From CAYLNH01 sp964384625 (GTDB lineage: Bacteria; Verrucomicrobiota; Lentisphaeria; JABSQK01): a stretch of 8,094 bases of DNA. Within the stretch, counting starts at the first letter, position 1; each line of letters begins with the position of its first letter. The stretch is from NCBI GenBank assembly GCA_964384625.1, contig CAYLNH010000308.1:1-8094 (forward strand), read 5' to 3'. This document shows positions 1-7,518 of the stretch, one piece after another. Below the pieces are notes generated by a model, which was not told the DNA's origin, searched no databases, and worked only from the letters and a program-made list of their open reading frames with translations. The position numbers and the translations under genes were made by a program.

Positions 1-161
1 CTGAAACTCCGCACCGCGAGGGTGCGGGATCTCTAGGCGGACCGCGAAGGGCAGTCATCGAGGGCTTAGGCCGGGATTGCTTGAGATGTTGGGCAACAAC
101 GGCTCGCAGTCGAAAGCCGGCAATGACTCCAGCTGGACCCTCAATACTCCCTGCTCCCCGC

Positions 162-1544
162 TCACAGCACGATGGCGCCGTTGTCGGCGAGAGTCCGGCG
201 CAGGGCGCCGGGGTCGACGTCGGCCACGCTGCTGCCGGCCCGGCAGGCGAGGGCACAGGCGGTGCCGGCGGCTTCGCCGGTCTGGTTGCAGTTGACCATC
301 ACGCGAATGGCGCCGAAGGCCGCCGGGTCGGCGTCGGTCAGGCGGCCGGCAACGAGGACGTTTGACGCACCCTGCGGGACCAGTGCGCGATAGGGAATCT
401 GATAGTAGGTCGCGGGCTCTTCGTCGGCCGGCAGCCAGCGCGTGGTGATGTCGTTGCCGTCTTCGTCTTTGGTCTTTTCCGTGCCGTCCAACCAGCGGAA
501 CGTGATCCCGGCGCGATCGGTATGGTGGATGTCAACGGGATAGGTGCCGTTGGCGATCGCGTCCTCGAACCGATGTCCACGCAGCAGTTCTTCCTGTGTT
601 ACCTGGTGTTCACAGCACGCCTGCCGGCTCATGCGAATGCCGATCTGCGAGGCGATCGTCACCAGCGGCTGGCCCTTGCCGTCCATGAACTGATTCCGCA
701 GGAGCTGCATGATGGAGTACACGCCGCGGCGACCGCGAAGCTCGCCCTGGGTCAACTCGTCCGCCTCGCTGCAATCCGTCTTGAACACGCGCACCCCGGC
801 GAGCATGGTTTCGTCCGTCGAACCCGGGACCTGATTCCACCATGCGTTGCCTTCGGGAATCGACTCCGGGAAGTCCGGATTGAAAATTGCCCGGCGCAGG
901 TTGAAGCTGTTCTCGCCCTGGGCATACTCGGGGAACTTCCGACCGAGTTCGCCGAGACCGCGCCAGATGGCACACATGGTCGGCGGCTGCAGTTGGGCGG
1001 CCTTGCGGGTCGGCAGACCGGCGCGTGCGACAAAATCGCCGTCGCCGGTGGCGTCCACGAAGTACGCCGCCCGAATGGCGCGCCGCCCGGATTTGTCCTC
1101 GATAATCGCGGCAACCGGTTTGCCGTCGGCCAGGACCGGGGCGGCAAAGTTGGCATGCAGAAACGGGCGCACGCCCGCCTCCGTCACCAGCTCATCAAGG
1201 ATCAGCTTCAGCACCTCCGTGTTCAGGTGATAGGATCCATGCCACTGCTTGAAGCCTTTGTGGTTGACTGCGTCGAGCCGGGTCATCCGTTCGATGACTT
1301 CCTGCGTCAGGCCGGCAATCGTGTCGATCTTGCGGTCGGTGCTCTTGGTCGTATGCCAGATGTTCACCAGTCCCGCTGTGGCGACGCCGCCGAAGAACGC
1401 ATGCTTCTCCACGAGGGCGACCTTTAATCCCTGCCGCGCCGCGGCGACGGCGGCAAACACGCCGGTACAACTGCCGCCCAGAACACACAGGTCAAAATCA
1501 TCAACCACCGGGATATCGCGTGCCGGTTCGCGTATTGTCTGCAT
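162..1544 (-). CDS. FAD-dependent oxidoreductase (FAD_oxidored-type flavoprotein)
   Basis: A 460-residue flavoprotein of the FAD-dependent oxidoreductase family (PF12831 type), probably cytoplasmic, as no signal peptide is visible. The N-terminal Rossmann dinucleotide-binding fold has GGSCTG at residues 23-28, followed by a helix and the acidic residue E46 that should contact the FAD ribose. FVDATGDGD at 162-170 is the family's second signature. A C-terminal FAD-contacting segment starts near residue 395 (NVLVAGR, then an MVNCNQTGEAAG stretch). The start at 1544 is supported by a strong Shine-Dalgarno (AAGGAG, minus strand, 1551-1556) six bases upstream. The third glycine of the usual GxGxxG is serine. 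The gene is divergent from an AraC regulator, which suggests control by it. The substrate is not predictable: relatives are often found with carbohydrate or polyol catabolism, but nothing here identifies one. The family call is firm; the reaction is unknown. Confidence 0.93.
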   Translation of the reverse strand: MQTIREPARDIPVVDDFDLCVLGGSCTGVFAAVAAARQGLKVALVEKHAFFGGVATAGLVNIWHTTKSTDRKIDTIAGLTQEVIERMTRLDAVNHKGFKQWHGSYHLNTEVLKLILDELVTEAGVRPFLHANFAAPVLADGKPVAAIIEDKSGRRAIRAAYFVDATGDGDFVARAGLPTRKAAQLQPPTMCAIWRGLGELGRKFPEYAQGENSFNLRRAIFNPDFPESIPEGNAWWNQVPGSTDETMLAGVRVFKTDCSEADELTQGELRGRRGVYSIMQLLRNQFMDGKGQPLVTIASQIGIRMSRQACCEHQVTQEELLRGHRFEDAIANGTYPVDIHHTDRAGITFRWLDGTEKTKDEDGNDITTRWLPADEEPATYYQIPYRALVPQGASNVLVAGRLTDADPAAFGAIRVMVNCNQTGEAAGTACALACRAGSSVADVDPGALRRTLADNGAIVL

Positions 1545-1550
1545 CAGGAT

Positions 1551-1556
1551 CTCCTT
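1551..1556 (-). promoter_or_regulatory. Shine-Dalgarno of the FAD oxidoreductase gene
   Basis: On the minus strand AAGGAG lies six bases before the ATG at 1544. This fixes the start codon and is the strongest ribosome binding site in the window. Confidence 0.8.
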
Positions 1557-1574
1557 CCGTATGTCACTTGCACT

Positions 1575-1588
1575 ATCATGAATATGAT
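1575..1588. repeat. Small inverted repeat, candidate operator
   Basis: ATCAT-GAAT-ATGAT is a perfect 5-bp inverted repeat with a 4-base centre, overlapped by the smaller palindromes TCATGA and TGATCA. It lies between the divergent genes. Arms this short and AT-rich can arise by chance. AraC proteins also more often bind direct repeats, so an operator role is tentative. Confidence 0.3.
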
Positions 1589-1647
1589 CACATAATTCAG
1601 GATTAAAATAGAAATAGAATGATATTTATAGTCTTAAGATTGCATTT

Positions 1648-2538
1648 ATGACGATTGCGCCGACAAGGCAGGCGATTGCGGCGGCGGTTCAGCGGCATTT
1701 GCCGGGATTGCCGTTCGGCGCCCTGCATTACGCCCACGGCCTGGTCCGGCCGGACGCCGCCTGCATGATCAAGCGCGGGGAGTACTTCCGGATCGTATTG
1801 TCCGGGGTCTACCGCATCAGCTACGGCGCGGGCGACGAGCGGCACGATCGCCGTCTGACCGCCGGTGAGATGCTGTTCAATGCCGACGGCAGCTGGCACC
1901 GTGAGCACCACGACGAGGCGTACGTGGTTTTCACCGCGACGGAAGAGGAAGACAGCGCCCACTACCATATCAAGTGGCGAGAGGCCGGGGCGGCGGCGAT
2001 GTCGGCCTGTCGAACCAAGCCGCTGTCGCGCCTGGGCCGGGATTTGTTTGCTGCCTGTCGGGCCGCGCTGGAGGCGGACGCCGGGCAGGTTGCGGCGCCG
2101 CTGGGGCGCGCGCTGGCGGAACAACTGGCGCGTGAACTGACGACGAGCACACCGGTGCAGCGCACGCGTTCCCAACGCACGTGGGAGATGATCTGCGCGC
2201 ATATCCGGGAGCAGGACCTGCGCCTCGTCGACCGGGATCAACTGGCTGCGGCCTGCGGCCTGCATCCGGCGCATATTTCGCGGCTGGCCAAGCAGCATAC
2301 GGGGATGAGTCTATCGGTCTATCTGCGGGGCGTTCGGCTGCGCCACGCGGCGGAGCTGCTGCGAGCCACAACGCTGCGGGTCTACGAAATCGCCGCGGCC
2401 TGCGGTTATGGGGATCCGGTATATTTCGGCAAGGTATTCCGGCAGGCCTACGGTTGTCCGCCGGGCGTCTATCGAACCCGCAGTTCGCCCGGCCGGCCGG
2501 ACTCGGGACAACCCTCGCCTCGAATGGCACCTGCTTAA
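1648..2538 (+). CDS. AraC-family transcriptional regulator with N-terminal cupin-like sensor domain
   Basis: A 296-residue transcription factor of AraC/XylS architecture. Residues about 1-130 resemble the cupin-like ligand-binding half (FRIVLSGVYRISYG, then LTAGEMLFNADGSWH). The C-terminal DNA-binding half, about 178-277, has two helix-turn-helix motifs: QLAAACGLHPAHISRLAKQH at 198-217, and VYEIAAACGYGDPVYFGKVF from 245, continuing to 269, followed by the family PxxYR signature at 272-276. A 20-residue Pro/Ser/Arg-rich tail follows. The ATG at 1648 is the first in frame after an AT-rich region, but it has no clear Shine-Dalgarno, so translation may be weak or the start may differ. The gene is divergent from the FAD oxidoreductase across 103 bp and is its most likely regulator. 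The ligand is unknown; a sugar or related compound is typical for the family but not shown here. Confidence 0.93.
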   Translation: MTIAPTRQAIAAAVQRHLPGLPFGALHYAHGLVRPDAACMIKRGEYFRIVLSGVYRISYGAGDERHDRRLTAGEMLFNADGSWHREHHDEAYVVFTATEEEDSAHYHIKWREAGAAAMSACRTKPLSRLGRDLFAACRAALEADAGQVAAPLGRALAEQLARELTTSTPVQRTRSQRTWEMICAHIREQDLRLVDRDQLAAACGLHPAHISRLAKQHTGMSLSVYLRGVRLRHAAELLRATTLRVYEIAAACGYGDPVYFGKVFRQAYGCPPGVYRTRSSPGRPDSGQPSPRMAPA

Positions 2539-2596
2539 GGACGTTTTGTGAATCCACGTCCTGAGCGGCTGCGCCGGAAGCTGTCTCAAGGAGTCC

Positions 2597-2614
2597 GCCG
2601 CACAGCAGTGCGGC
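2597..2614. other. Stem-loop downstream of the AraC gene
   Basis: GCCGCAC-AGCA-GTGCGGC forms a perfect 7-bp stem with a 4-base loop, 58 bases after the AraC stop codon. No T run follows on either strand, so it is not a classical intrinsic terminator. It may protect the 3' end of the mRNA or help separate the convergent transcripts. Confidence 0.35.
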
Positions 2615-2659
2615 ATGCCGGTCGGCTTCGGAACGCGGTCAGACAGTATCCCGGAAACA

Positions 2660-2689
2660 ACAGCGCCCGGCCGGGCGGCCGGGCGCTGT
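2660..2689 (-). terminator. GC-rich hairpin, probable terminator between convergent genes
   Basis: A perfect 13-bp stem (2660-2672 with 2677-2689) closes a GGGC loop and is almost entirely G/C. It lies 25 bases past the stop codon of the minus-strand membrane-protein gene. Read on the minus strand, it is followed by a weak T-rich stretch (TGTTTCC), with a T6 run just before the stem. On the plus strand the hairpin is followed by A6 rather than T, so termination on the minus strand fits better, although it may hinder both transcripts. The T tract is imperfect, hence moderate confidence. Confidence 0.6.
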
Positions 2690-2714
2690 CGAAAAAACGG
2701 GTTGTCGCGGGGAT

Positions 2715-3965
2715 CTACATATCCATTCCCGGGGGGAAGCCTTCGACGTCCGGCGGCAGGCCGCCGGGCACGCCGCTGGGCCGCTTCTTCTTGGGCGAAC
2801 TCGGGGTCCGGGACTCCTTGCGCTTCTTCTCTCGCCGTTGCCAGGCGCGGTACTCGTCCTCGTCGTATTTCTTCAGCGTGACCGGCTGGCCGACCTGTTC
2901 GCCTCTACTCATCTCGACAATCAGCGGCACGTTGTCTTCCACGAGGACCAGAAATTCACCCCGGCGGTCTTCCTGTTTGACGCGCAGAGTGGAGCCGGAC
3001 TTGACCTTCTGGGTCTTCTTGCCGTAGGCGAAGAACATGACCTCGTACATCGGATCGGCGTTGGGATCGGTGACCCGAACGCCCTTCTGCAGCTTGATCT
3101 TCTGCCCCTTGCCATCCTGCCGGGCAACTGTGATCCGGAAGATCTTTTCTTTGTAGACCATTTCGCCGCGCTTGACGTTGCGTTCTTCGTATTCGACATC
3201 GTCGATCAGGTAATCCGTACCCGGGATCTTGTCGCCCATTTTGAGGATCTCGGCGCGGCGATTCACCTTGACCGTAATGTCCCACTCTTCCTTCTCGGGC
3301 TTGGTCTTGATCACACTGCTGAGAATAAACGGCAGGCGGGGGTAATAGGTCTTGTAGGGCGGCGCCCAGCGGATCATGTCAATCAGCGGCGTCGGCTTGA
3401 TGACCTTCTTGACTGCAACCGTGTCGTCATCGTCATCGTCGTCGTCATCATCAGCAGTATCGACGGTGCCTTTCAGGATGTCCTCGCGGTTTTCAACGTA
3501 GTCCACCCGATACGGCGGGTAGAAGGCCCGCAGGGAACCGAAGTCGAGCAGGTAGGGCTTGCGGTCGATCGGCACGACATAGACGGGGGGATCGAACAAT
3601 GTCGACGGCCCGAATTTGTCGAGATGCTGGCGCAGATCGCGGCCCATGACCGCCGGCGGTTTGGAATGGTCTTTGAAGATCGTCTCCGGCTTGAGCTGCT
3701 CCCACTTGCCGACCGTATACGCCGGCTGCCAGGTTTTGGCCGGTTCGACCTCGACCTTGGCGTTGAAGACTGTCTTGTCCAGTTCCGGGAGGAGTTTCTT
3801 GCCGGTCTTGGTCGAGGTGTCGATCTTCTTGGTGCTGTCGATCAACGCCATGGTTCTGCGATAGCTGAATGACTGCAGAGTCAACACCAGAATCAGCATC
3901 AGCAGCAGAATGGCAAGCACGATCTTATCGGCGTTGCCGAGAAGGATGCGGAGAATCTTCTTCAT
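2715..3965 (-). CDS. Membrane-anchored protein of unknown function with poly-Asp run
   Basis: A 416-residue protein I do not recognise. A short basic N-terminus (MKKILRILLGNADK) precedes one hydrophobic segment at about residues 14-33, so it is probably a bitopic inner-membrane protein with a large soluble C-terminal part. The soluble part is rich in beta-type sequence. A D10 run at 172-181 (GAC/GAT codons, 3423-3452) splits it. Around 265-285 comes GDKIPGTDYLIDDVEYEER, which loosely recalls the small beta domains of pilus-assembly inner-membrane proteins. The last roughly 40 residues are Lys/Arg- then Pro/Gly-rich, probably disordered. An upstream in-frame ATG exists at 3995, but I chose 3965 because GGGGAA lies five bases before it and the product then begins with a typical anchor. 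The gene follows the M16C peptidase by 104 bp on the same strand. A distant relative of the Amuc_1099-like pilus-associated proteins of Verrucomicrobia is possible but unproven. Confidence 0.8.
   Translation of the reverse strand: MKKILRILLGNADKIVLAILLLMLILVLTLQSFSYRRTMALIDSTKKIDTSTKTGKKLLPELDKTVFNAKVEVEPAKTWQPAYTVGKWEQLKPETIFKDHSKPPAVMGRDLRQHLDKFGPSTLFDPPVYVVPIDRKPYLLDFGSLRAFYPPYRVDYVENREDILKGTVDTADDDDDDDDDDTVAVKKVIKPTPLIDMIRWAPPYKTYYPRLPFILSSVIKTKPEKEEWDITVKVNRRAEILKMGDKIPGTDYLIDDVEYEERNVKRGEMVYKEKIFRITVARQDGKGQKIKLQKGVRVTDPNADPMYEVMFFAYGKKTQKVKSGSTLRVKQEDRRGEFLVLVEDNVPLIVEMSRGEQVGQPVTLKKYDEDEYRAWQRREKKRKESRTPSSPKKKRPSGVPGGLPPDVEGFPPGMDM
3423..3452 (-). repeat. GAY trinucleotide tract encoding ten aspartates
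   Basis: Ten consecutive Asp codons, a mix of GAC and GAT, lie inside the membrane-protein gene. Because the codons are mixed, the tract is not a pure microsatellite, so simple slippage is less likely. It probably forms a flexible acidic linker, with possible cation binding. Confidence 0.75.
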
Positions 3966-4010
3966 GACTGTTCCCCAGAATCTGATTTCCAACAAAAATA
4001 AAGTGCTGTC

Positions 4011-4039
4011 ACAATACCGCGGATGCGGGTTGAAAGCAA
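4011..4039 (-). promoter_or_regulatory. Possible sigma70-like promoter for the membrane-protein gene
   Basis: On the minus strand TTGCTT (4034-4039) and TATTGT (4011-4016) are separated by exactly 17 bases, upstream of the start at 3965. Three and four of six bases match the sigma70 consensus, so this could be chance. If real, the gene need not depend wholly on transcription from the upstream peptidase gene. Confidence 0.25.
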
Positions 4040-4069
4040 GGTCGTCGAAGCTGTTTTTCGAGGCTGCCG

Positions 4070-7000
4070 TCAGCCCTCGTCGGCGACCAACGCCTTGCGG
4101 ATTCGGTCGAATTCGGCGCGGCAGGACTGCACCTTCTCTTCGCCGCCGACGACGCAGATCTGGCCTTTCTCGGCGAACCGCCGCAGCAGACCGGCGTAGC
4201 CGCGGAGGTCATCCACAGTGCAATTGAGGGTCTGTTCACGTTCGCGCTGGATCAGATCCTGCGACACGCCGGTGATATGTCGGTTGAACGCGATCGCGCC
4301 TTTCTGGTCGGGCGCGTGCGGTGAATCGATGCCGCCCATGGTGCCGATCAACAGCTTCTCGAAGTCGTCCTGCGGCAAGTCGAGTGTTTCGAGGTAATCG
4401 GCGATCGCGTCAAACACTGCCAGGGTCTCTTCGAGATTCGGATCACGATATGAGCAACAGTAGAAATGGCCGGTCAGCGAATCCAGCGAGCAGAAGCAGC
4501 CGTAGGCGTTGCCCTGCACCCGGACCTTGTTCCACAGATAATCGCGGCCGAGCAGTTTCTTGAGCACGGCAAAGGCGCCGTGGCGCTGCAGGCCTTCGGC
4601 GAACAGGTTGAGGCCTTTGCCGACATACTGCACCTTCGACGGGATCATCAGCCCTTCGTTCACGTTGAAGTTGGGGAAGTCAAAGGTCGGCGCTTGCACG
4701 ATATTGTCCGTCAGGCTGTCCCAGACTTGCGGGAGCAGGGGGGTGAGGGCGTTCAGCTCGTCCCGGCCGGCGGTCAGATGGACGCGGACGCCGGCCCGGC
4801 GGAACAGGCAGTTCCGGACGGCGTTGAGCCGGTCGATCACCGCGGCCGGATCGCTTTCCAGATCCCGCACCAGCCGATCCAGAAAGTAGAAGTATTCCAG
4901 ACCGCCGGTCATCTCCGCGTACTTGCCGGCAACCGACTGGCCGGCCGCCAGACGCGTCACCACGAAGCTGTGACCGGCGTTGTTCACCCGGCTTTCCATG
5001 CCGGCGCGCGCGGCCCGGGCAATCTCCCGCAGCCGCGTGACATCATCCAGACGGCAGTCGCGGAAGATCTCCGCCAGGATCTCGATCATCTGCGGCAGCT
5101 TCGCCTGCAGGCATTTGCCGCTGTAAGCCACCAGTGAAAACACATCGTCGGGACAATCCAACTGCGCCAACGGCGTGTATCCCGCCCCGATGCCGCCGGT
5201 CTGAATACCGATTTCCTCGGTCATCTCGACGAAGTCGCGGCGGGCCGTTCCGGCCTGGAGGGAGACCTGCGTGAAAAACGGCACATACTGCAGGAGGTCC
5301 TGGGGCACGACGCGCGCGTCGAAAACCACTTTCAGATAGGCGATGCCGTTGGTTGGCTGTTCGGCAAACGTCACCGGCGGTCCGGCTGCGACGGTTTCGA
5401 AGGGGTAAACCTCCGCTTCCCGGTCGATGCTGTTGAGCGGGAGCTTGGGGATGGTCGCCAGGGCTTCCGGTGAATCCGGCCGCAGCTGGGCTTGACGCAA
5501 GTCGTCGCAGGCGGCGATCAGGTCGTTGACGGCGGCCGCATCGAACGTCGTTTTTTCCGCGGCCAGCCGGTCCCGCAGCTGCTGCAGCCGCTGTTCTTCA
5601 AACGCTTCGTCCGGGGTCAGGGTCAGGTCGACGTAGTGGCGGTTGTCGATCAGGTGTTCCCGGATCAGCTCTTCGAAGAAGCCGCCCGCTGCGGCTTTGG
5701 CGCGGACCGCCGCCAGCGGCGCCTCGTACTTCAGCATCGTCAGCGGGTCGGCGTCATAGAGCCACGCCGTGTCCATCTGCAGGGCATAGATCAACCCTTT
5801 GGACAACCCGCCGAAATTAGCTTCGCGCAAGCGGAACTCAATGGAGTTGACCGCGGCCTCGACGGTGCGTTGGTCGAGACCGTCCCGGACAAGCCGGGCC
5901 AGCGTCGCCTCGATGATCCCGATGATCTCCGGCCGGCGTTCGGCTTCCGTGCCCTTCAGGCCGACGGCATAGTAGGTATCGAGAATATCCCGGTTGTGCC
6001 AGGCCTGGACATCCTCACCCAGATGGGAATCGATCAGGGCCTTGCGCAGCGGGGATGCGGGCGTGCCGGTCAGGATCCGGGTCAGAATCGTCAGCGCCAG
6101 ATGCGTTTCGGGATCGGTCGGCGCCGCCATCGACCAGGCCCGCAGGACGTAGGCCTTGTTCTCGGTTTCGGACCCCGGAGTGATCGGGTAGGTCTTGTCG
6201 GCGGTTACCGGCGCGGTGAAGCGCGGGTGCGGCGTGATCGCCGAGTCGATCTCCAGCCGGTCGTAGTCATCCAGGAACTCCGCCAGGTGCGCCAGACGTT
6301 CGGCCACATCGAAGTCGCCGTAAAGCACCGTGCGGCTGTTGGACGGATGATAGTATTGGCGGTGGAACTCACAGAACTGCTCGTATGTCAGCTCCGGGAT
6401 CGCTTCCGGCTTGCCCCCCGATTTGCGGCCGTAGACGTTGTCCGGATACAACGCCGACTCCAACTCGTCCACCAGGACGGATTCCGGCGACGAGGTCGCC
6501 CCCAGCATCTCGTTGTAGACCACGCCCGAGTACTGCAGGTCGGCGTCAGGCCGGGTGATCTCGTAATGCCAGCCTTCCTGCATGAAGGTCTGTTCCGTCA
6601 GATTCGGATGGAACACCGCATCCAGGTAGACATCCATCAGGTTCTGGAAGTCCTGGTCGTTCCGGCTGGACACCGGGTAGACCGTTTTGTCCGGATAGGT
6701 CATGGCGTTGAGGAAGGTATACAGCGACGCCTTCAGCAGTTCGGCAAACGGTTCCTTGACCGGGTACTTGCGCGACCCGTTGAGCACCGAGTGCTCAAGG
6801 ATGTGCGGCAGGCCCGTGTCGTCTTCCGGCGGCGTGCGGAAGGTGATGCAGAAGGTCTTGTTATCGTCTTCCGTCGACAGCACGATGACCTGGGCGCCGG
6901 TCTTCTCATGGACCAGCTCGAGCGCGTTCGCCTGGACTTCCTCAATCCACTCCCGGCGCAGGAGTCGGAAACCGTGAACAACCGAATCGACTTCAAACAT
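4070..7000 (-). CDS. Insulinase-family (M16C) zinc metallopeptidase, presequence protease-like
   Basis: A 976-residue member of the M16C peptidases (PreP/Cym1 type), which form a closed chamber and degrade peptides and unfolded fragments rather than folded proteins. The inverted zinc motif HILEH is at 66-70 (H66 and H70 zinc ligands, E69 catalytic base), and the third zinc ligand is probably E164 in VVYNEM. The spacing matches the family. Strongly family-like blocks follow the zinc motif (GSRKYPVKEPFAELLKASL, then TFLNAMTYPDKTVYP). The C-terminal half carries the substrate-binding Arg/Tyr pair R827 and Y833 in VRVQGNAYG, followed by SYRDPN. All key residues are present, so the enzyme should be active. 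The length equals typical full-length PreP. No signal peptide is visible, so it is probably cytoplasmic. The ATG at 7000 has a GAGGA Shine-Dalgarno nine bases upstream. The gene may be cotranscribed with the downstream membrane-protein gene. Confidence 0.96.
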   Translation of the reverse strand: MFEVDSVVHGFRLLRREWIEEVQANALELVHEKTGAQVIVLSTEDDNKTFCITFRTPPEDDTGLPHILEHSVLNGSRKYPVKEPFAELLKASLYTFLNAMTYPDKTVYPVSSRNDQDFQNLMDVYLDAVFHPNLTEQTFMQEGWHYEITRPDADLQYSGVVYNEMLGATSSPESVLVDELESALYPDNVYGRKSGGKPEAIPELTYEQFCEFHRQYYHPSNSRTVLYGDFDVAERLAHLAEFLDDYDRLEIDSAITPHPRFTAPVTADKTYPITPGSETENKAYVLRAWSMAAPTDPETHLALTILTRILTGTPASPLRKALIDSHLGEDVQAWHNRDILDTYYAVGLKGTEAERRPEIIGIIEATLARLVRDGLDQRTVEAAVNSIEFRLREANFGGLSKGLIYALQMDTAWLYDADPLTMLKYEAPLAAVRAKAAAGGFFEELIREHLIDNRHYVDLTLTPDEAFEEQRLQQLRDRLAAEKTTFDAAAVNDLIAACDDLRQAQLRPDSPEALATIPKLPLNSIDREAEVYPFETVAAGPPVTFAEQPTNGIAYLKVVFDARVVPQDLLQYVPFFTQVSLQAGTARRDFVEMTEEIGIQTGGIGAGYTPLAQLDCPDDVFSLVAYSGKCLQAKLPQMIEILAEIFRDCRLDDVTRLREIARAARAGMESRVNNAGHSFVVTRLAAGQSVAGKYAEMTGGLEYFYFLDRLVRDLESDPAAVIDRLNAVRNCLFRRAGVRVHLTAGRDELNALTPLLPQVWDSLTDNIVQAPTFDFPNFNVNEGLMIPSKVQYVGKGLNLFAEGLQRHGAFAVLKKLLGRDYLWNKVRVQGNAYGCFCSLDSLTGHFYCCSYRDPNLEETLAVFDAIADYLETLDLPQDDFEKLLIGTMGGIDSPHAPDQKGAIAFNRHITGVSQDLIQREREQTLNCTVDDLRGYAGLLRRFAEKGQICVVGGEEKVQSCRAEFDRIRKALVADEG

Positions 7001-7248
7001 GGGCTTTCGTCCTCAGGTTACAGCATTCAAGGAAGAGGCTCGGCCTCCTCCCGCTTTCCCTCCCTTGGTCTCACAACTTTCCGGATCGGACCGGAACACG
7101 CCGGATACCAGGCGAATGGAGGGCCTACTGTAAAACCCGGCAGGTCGTTTTCAACCGGCGGCCCGACGGCCCGATGCCGGATCCGTCCGGCCCCGGCCGG
7201 CGGCCTGCCGACATTTCCCGGAATCGCCCCCGTCCCGGGTGCCCTGCG

Positions 7249-7259
7249 CCCCCCCCCCC
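7249..7259 (+). repeat. Poly-C homopolymer of 11 bases
   Basis: Eleven consecutive C residues lie in the non-coding segment about 250 bp upstream of the peptidase start codon. Such tracts vary by slippage and are also a common site of sequencing error. No gene appears to be switched by it here. Confidence 0.9.
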
Positions 7260-7281
7260 GGCTCGCAAGCGGTCCCGGCCG

Positions 7282-7334
7282 GATCTTCTTGTCGGATGAC
7301 GAAACGCGATGCGTCGAGCACCGACAAGAATATC
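7282..7334. repeat. Long imperfect inverted repeat (stem-loop)
   Basis: Arms 7282-7295 and 7321-7334 pair at 13 of 14 positions, including the perfect core TTCTTGTCGG / CCGACAAGAA. The 25-base centre can itself pair (GACG at 7298-7301 with CGTC at 7312-7315). On the plus strand a T5 run occurs at about 7340-7345. The possible roles are a terminator for a plus-strand transcript, a structured RNA element, or the footprint of a small repeat element. No neighbouring plus-strand gene is known to need a terminator. Confidence 0.55.
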
Positions 7335-7411
7335 GCCGATTTTTGTTCGGGCTTCTTGCAATTGGGGTGCTGCAGTTGCTATACAGTAAACAGCGGGTAC
7401 TGCCCGGAGGA

Positions 7412-7428
7412 AACGGCCGCCGGCCGTT
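7412..7428. repeat. Short perfect hairpin
   Basis: AACGGCC-GCC-GGCCGTT is a 7-bp perfect stem with a 3-base loop, first of a cluster of hairpins ahead of the short ORFs at 7631-7966. It may be part of a structured leader, or chance in GC-rich DNA. Confidence 0.4.
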
Positions 7429-7480
7429 GTACGAGGTTGGTACGACCGGTCCAGACGCCCGCTTTGCATGGGGATAAATA

Positions 7481-7518
7481 CCCGGCCAAGCCTTGCTTGG
7501 CTGGGGTCTGTGCAGACC
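7481..7518. other. Two tandem hairpins, possible structured leader or small RNA
   Basis: The first stem pairs CCCGGCCAAG (7481-7490) with CTTGGCTGGG (7496-7505) as ten base pairs with one G-U wobble and a 5-base loop. Immediately after it, GTCTG and CAGAC (7506-7517) pair around a 2-base centre. No known riboswitch or housekeeping RNA consensus was recognised. The position, about 130-170 bases before a start codon with a good ribosome binding site, would suit a 5' leader. Confidence 0.35.

Larger units (their letters stand above)
1545..1647. promoter_or_regulatory. Divergent intergenic promoter/operator region
   Basis: This 103-bp gap separates the start codons of the oxidoreductase (minus) and the AraC regulator (plus). 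It is strikingly AT-rich, especially 1572-1647, within otherwise GC-rich DNA, as expected for two divergent promoters. Several TATA-like hexamers occur on both strands, but no -35/-10 pair with proper spacing stands out, so no individual promoter is assigned. A small palindrome sits at 1575-1588. By the usual behaviour of divergent AraC regulators, the regulator probably binds here; that is inference. Confidence 0.6.

Noticed and set aside
9..27. Stem-loop CCGCACC / GGTGCGG with a 5-base loop near the window start, considered as a terminator for the oxidoreductase
   Set aside because: It lies about 135 bases past the stop codon and has no T run on the minus strand, so the assignment is too weak.
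522..1427. 301-codon plus-strand open frame
   Set aside because: Antisense to the FAD oxidoreductase, whose family motifs are unambiguous.
1603..2298. 231-codon minus-strand open frame
   Set aside because: Antisense to the AraC regulator, which carries both helix-turn-helix motifs and the family signature. The opposite frame has no recognisable domain.
2838..3872. 344-codon plus-strand open frame
   Set aside because: Antisense to the membrane-protein gene. Its run of V/I residues is simply the complement of the GAY tract, and the minus-strand product has a proper start, ribosome binding site and membrane anchor.
3966..3995. Upstream in-frame ATG at 3995 for the membrane-protein gene
   Set aside because: The ATG at 3965 has a GGGGAA ribosome binding site at ideal spacing and yields a normal basic N-terminus before the anchor.
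5492..7477. 661-codon plus-strand open frame
   Set aside because: It lies almost wholly antisense to the well-supported M16C peptidase. Its translation is Arg/Gln/Val-rich without domains, a typical shadow of a GC-rich gene.
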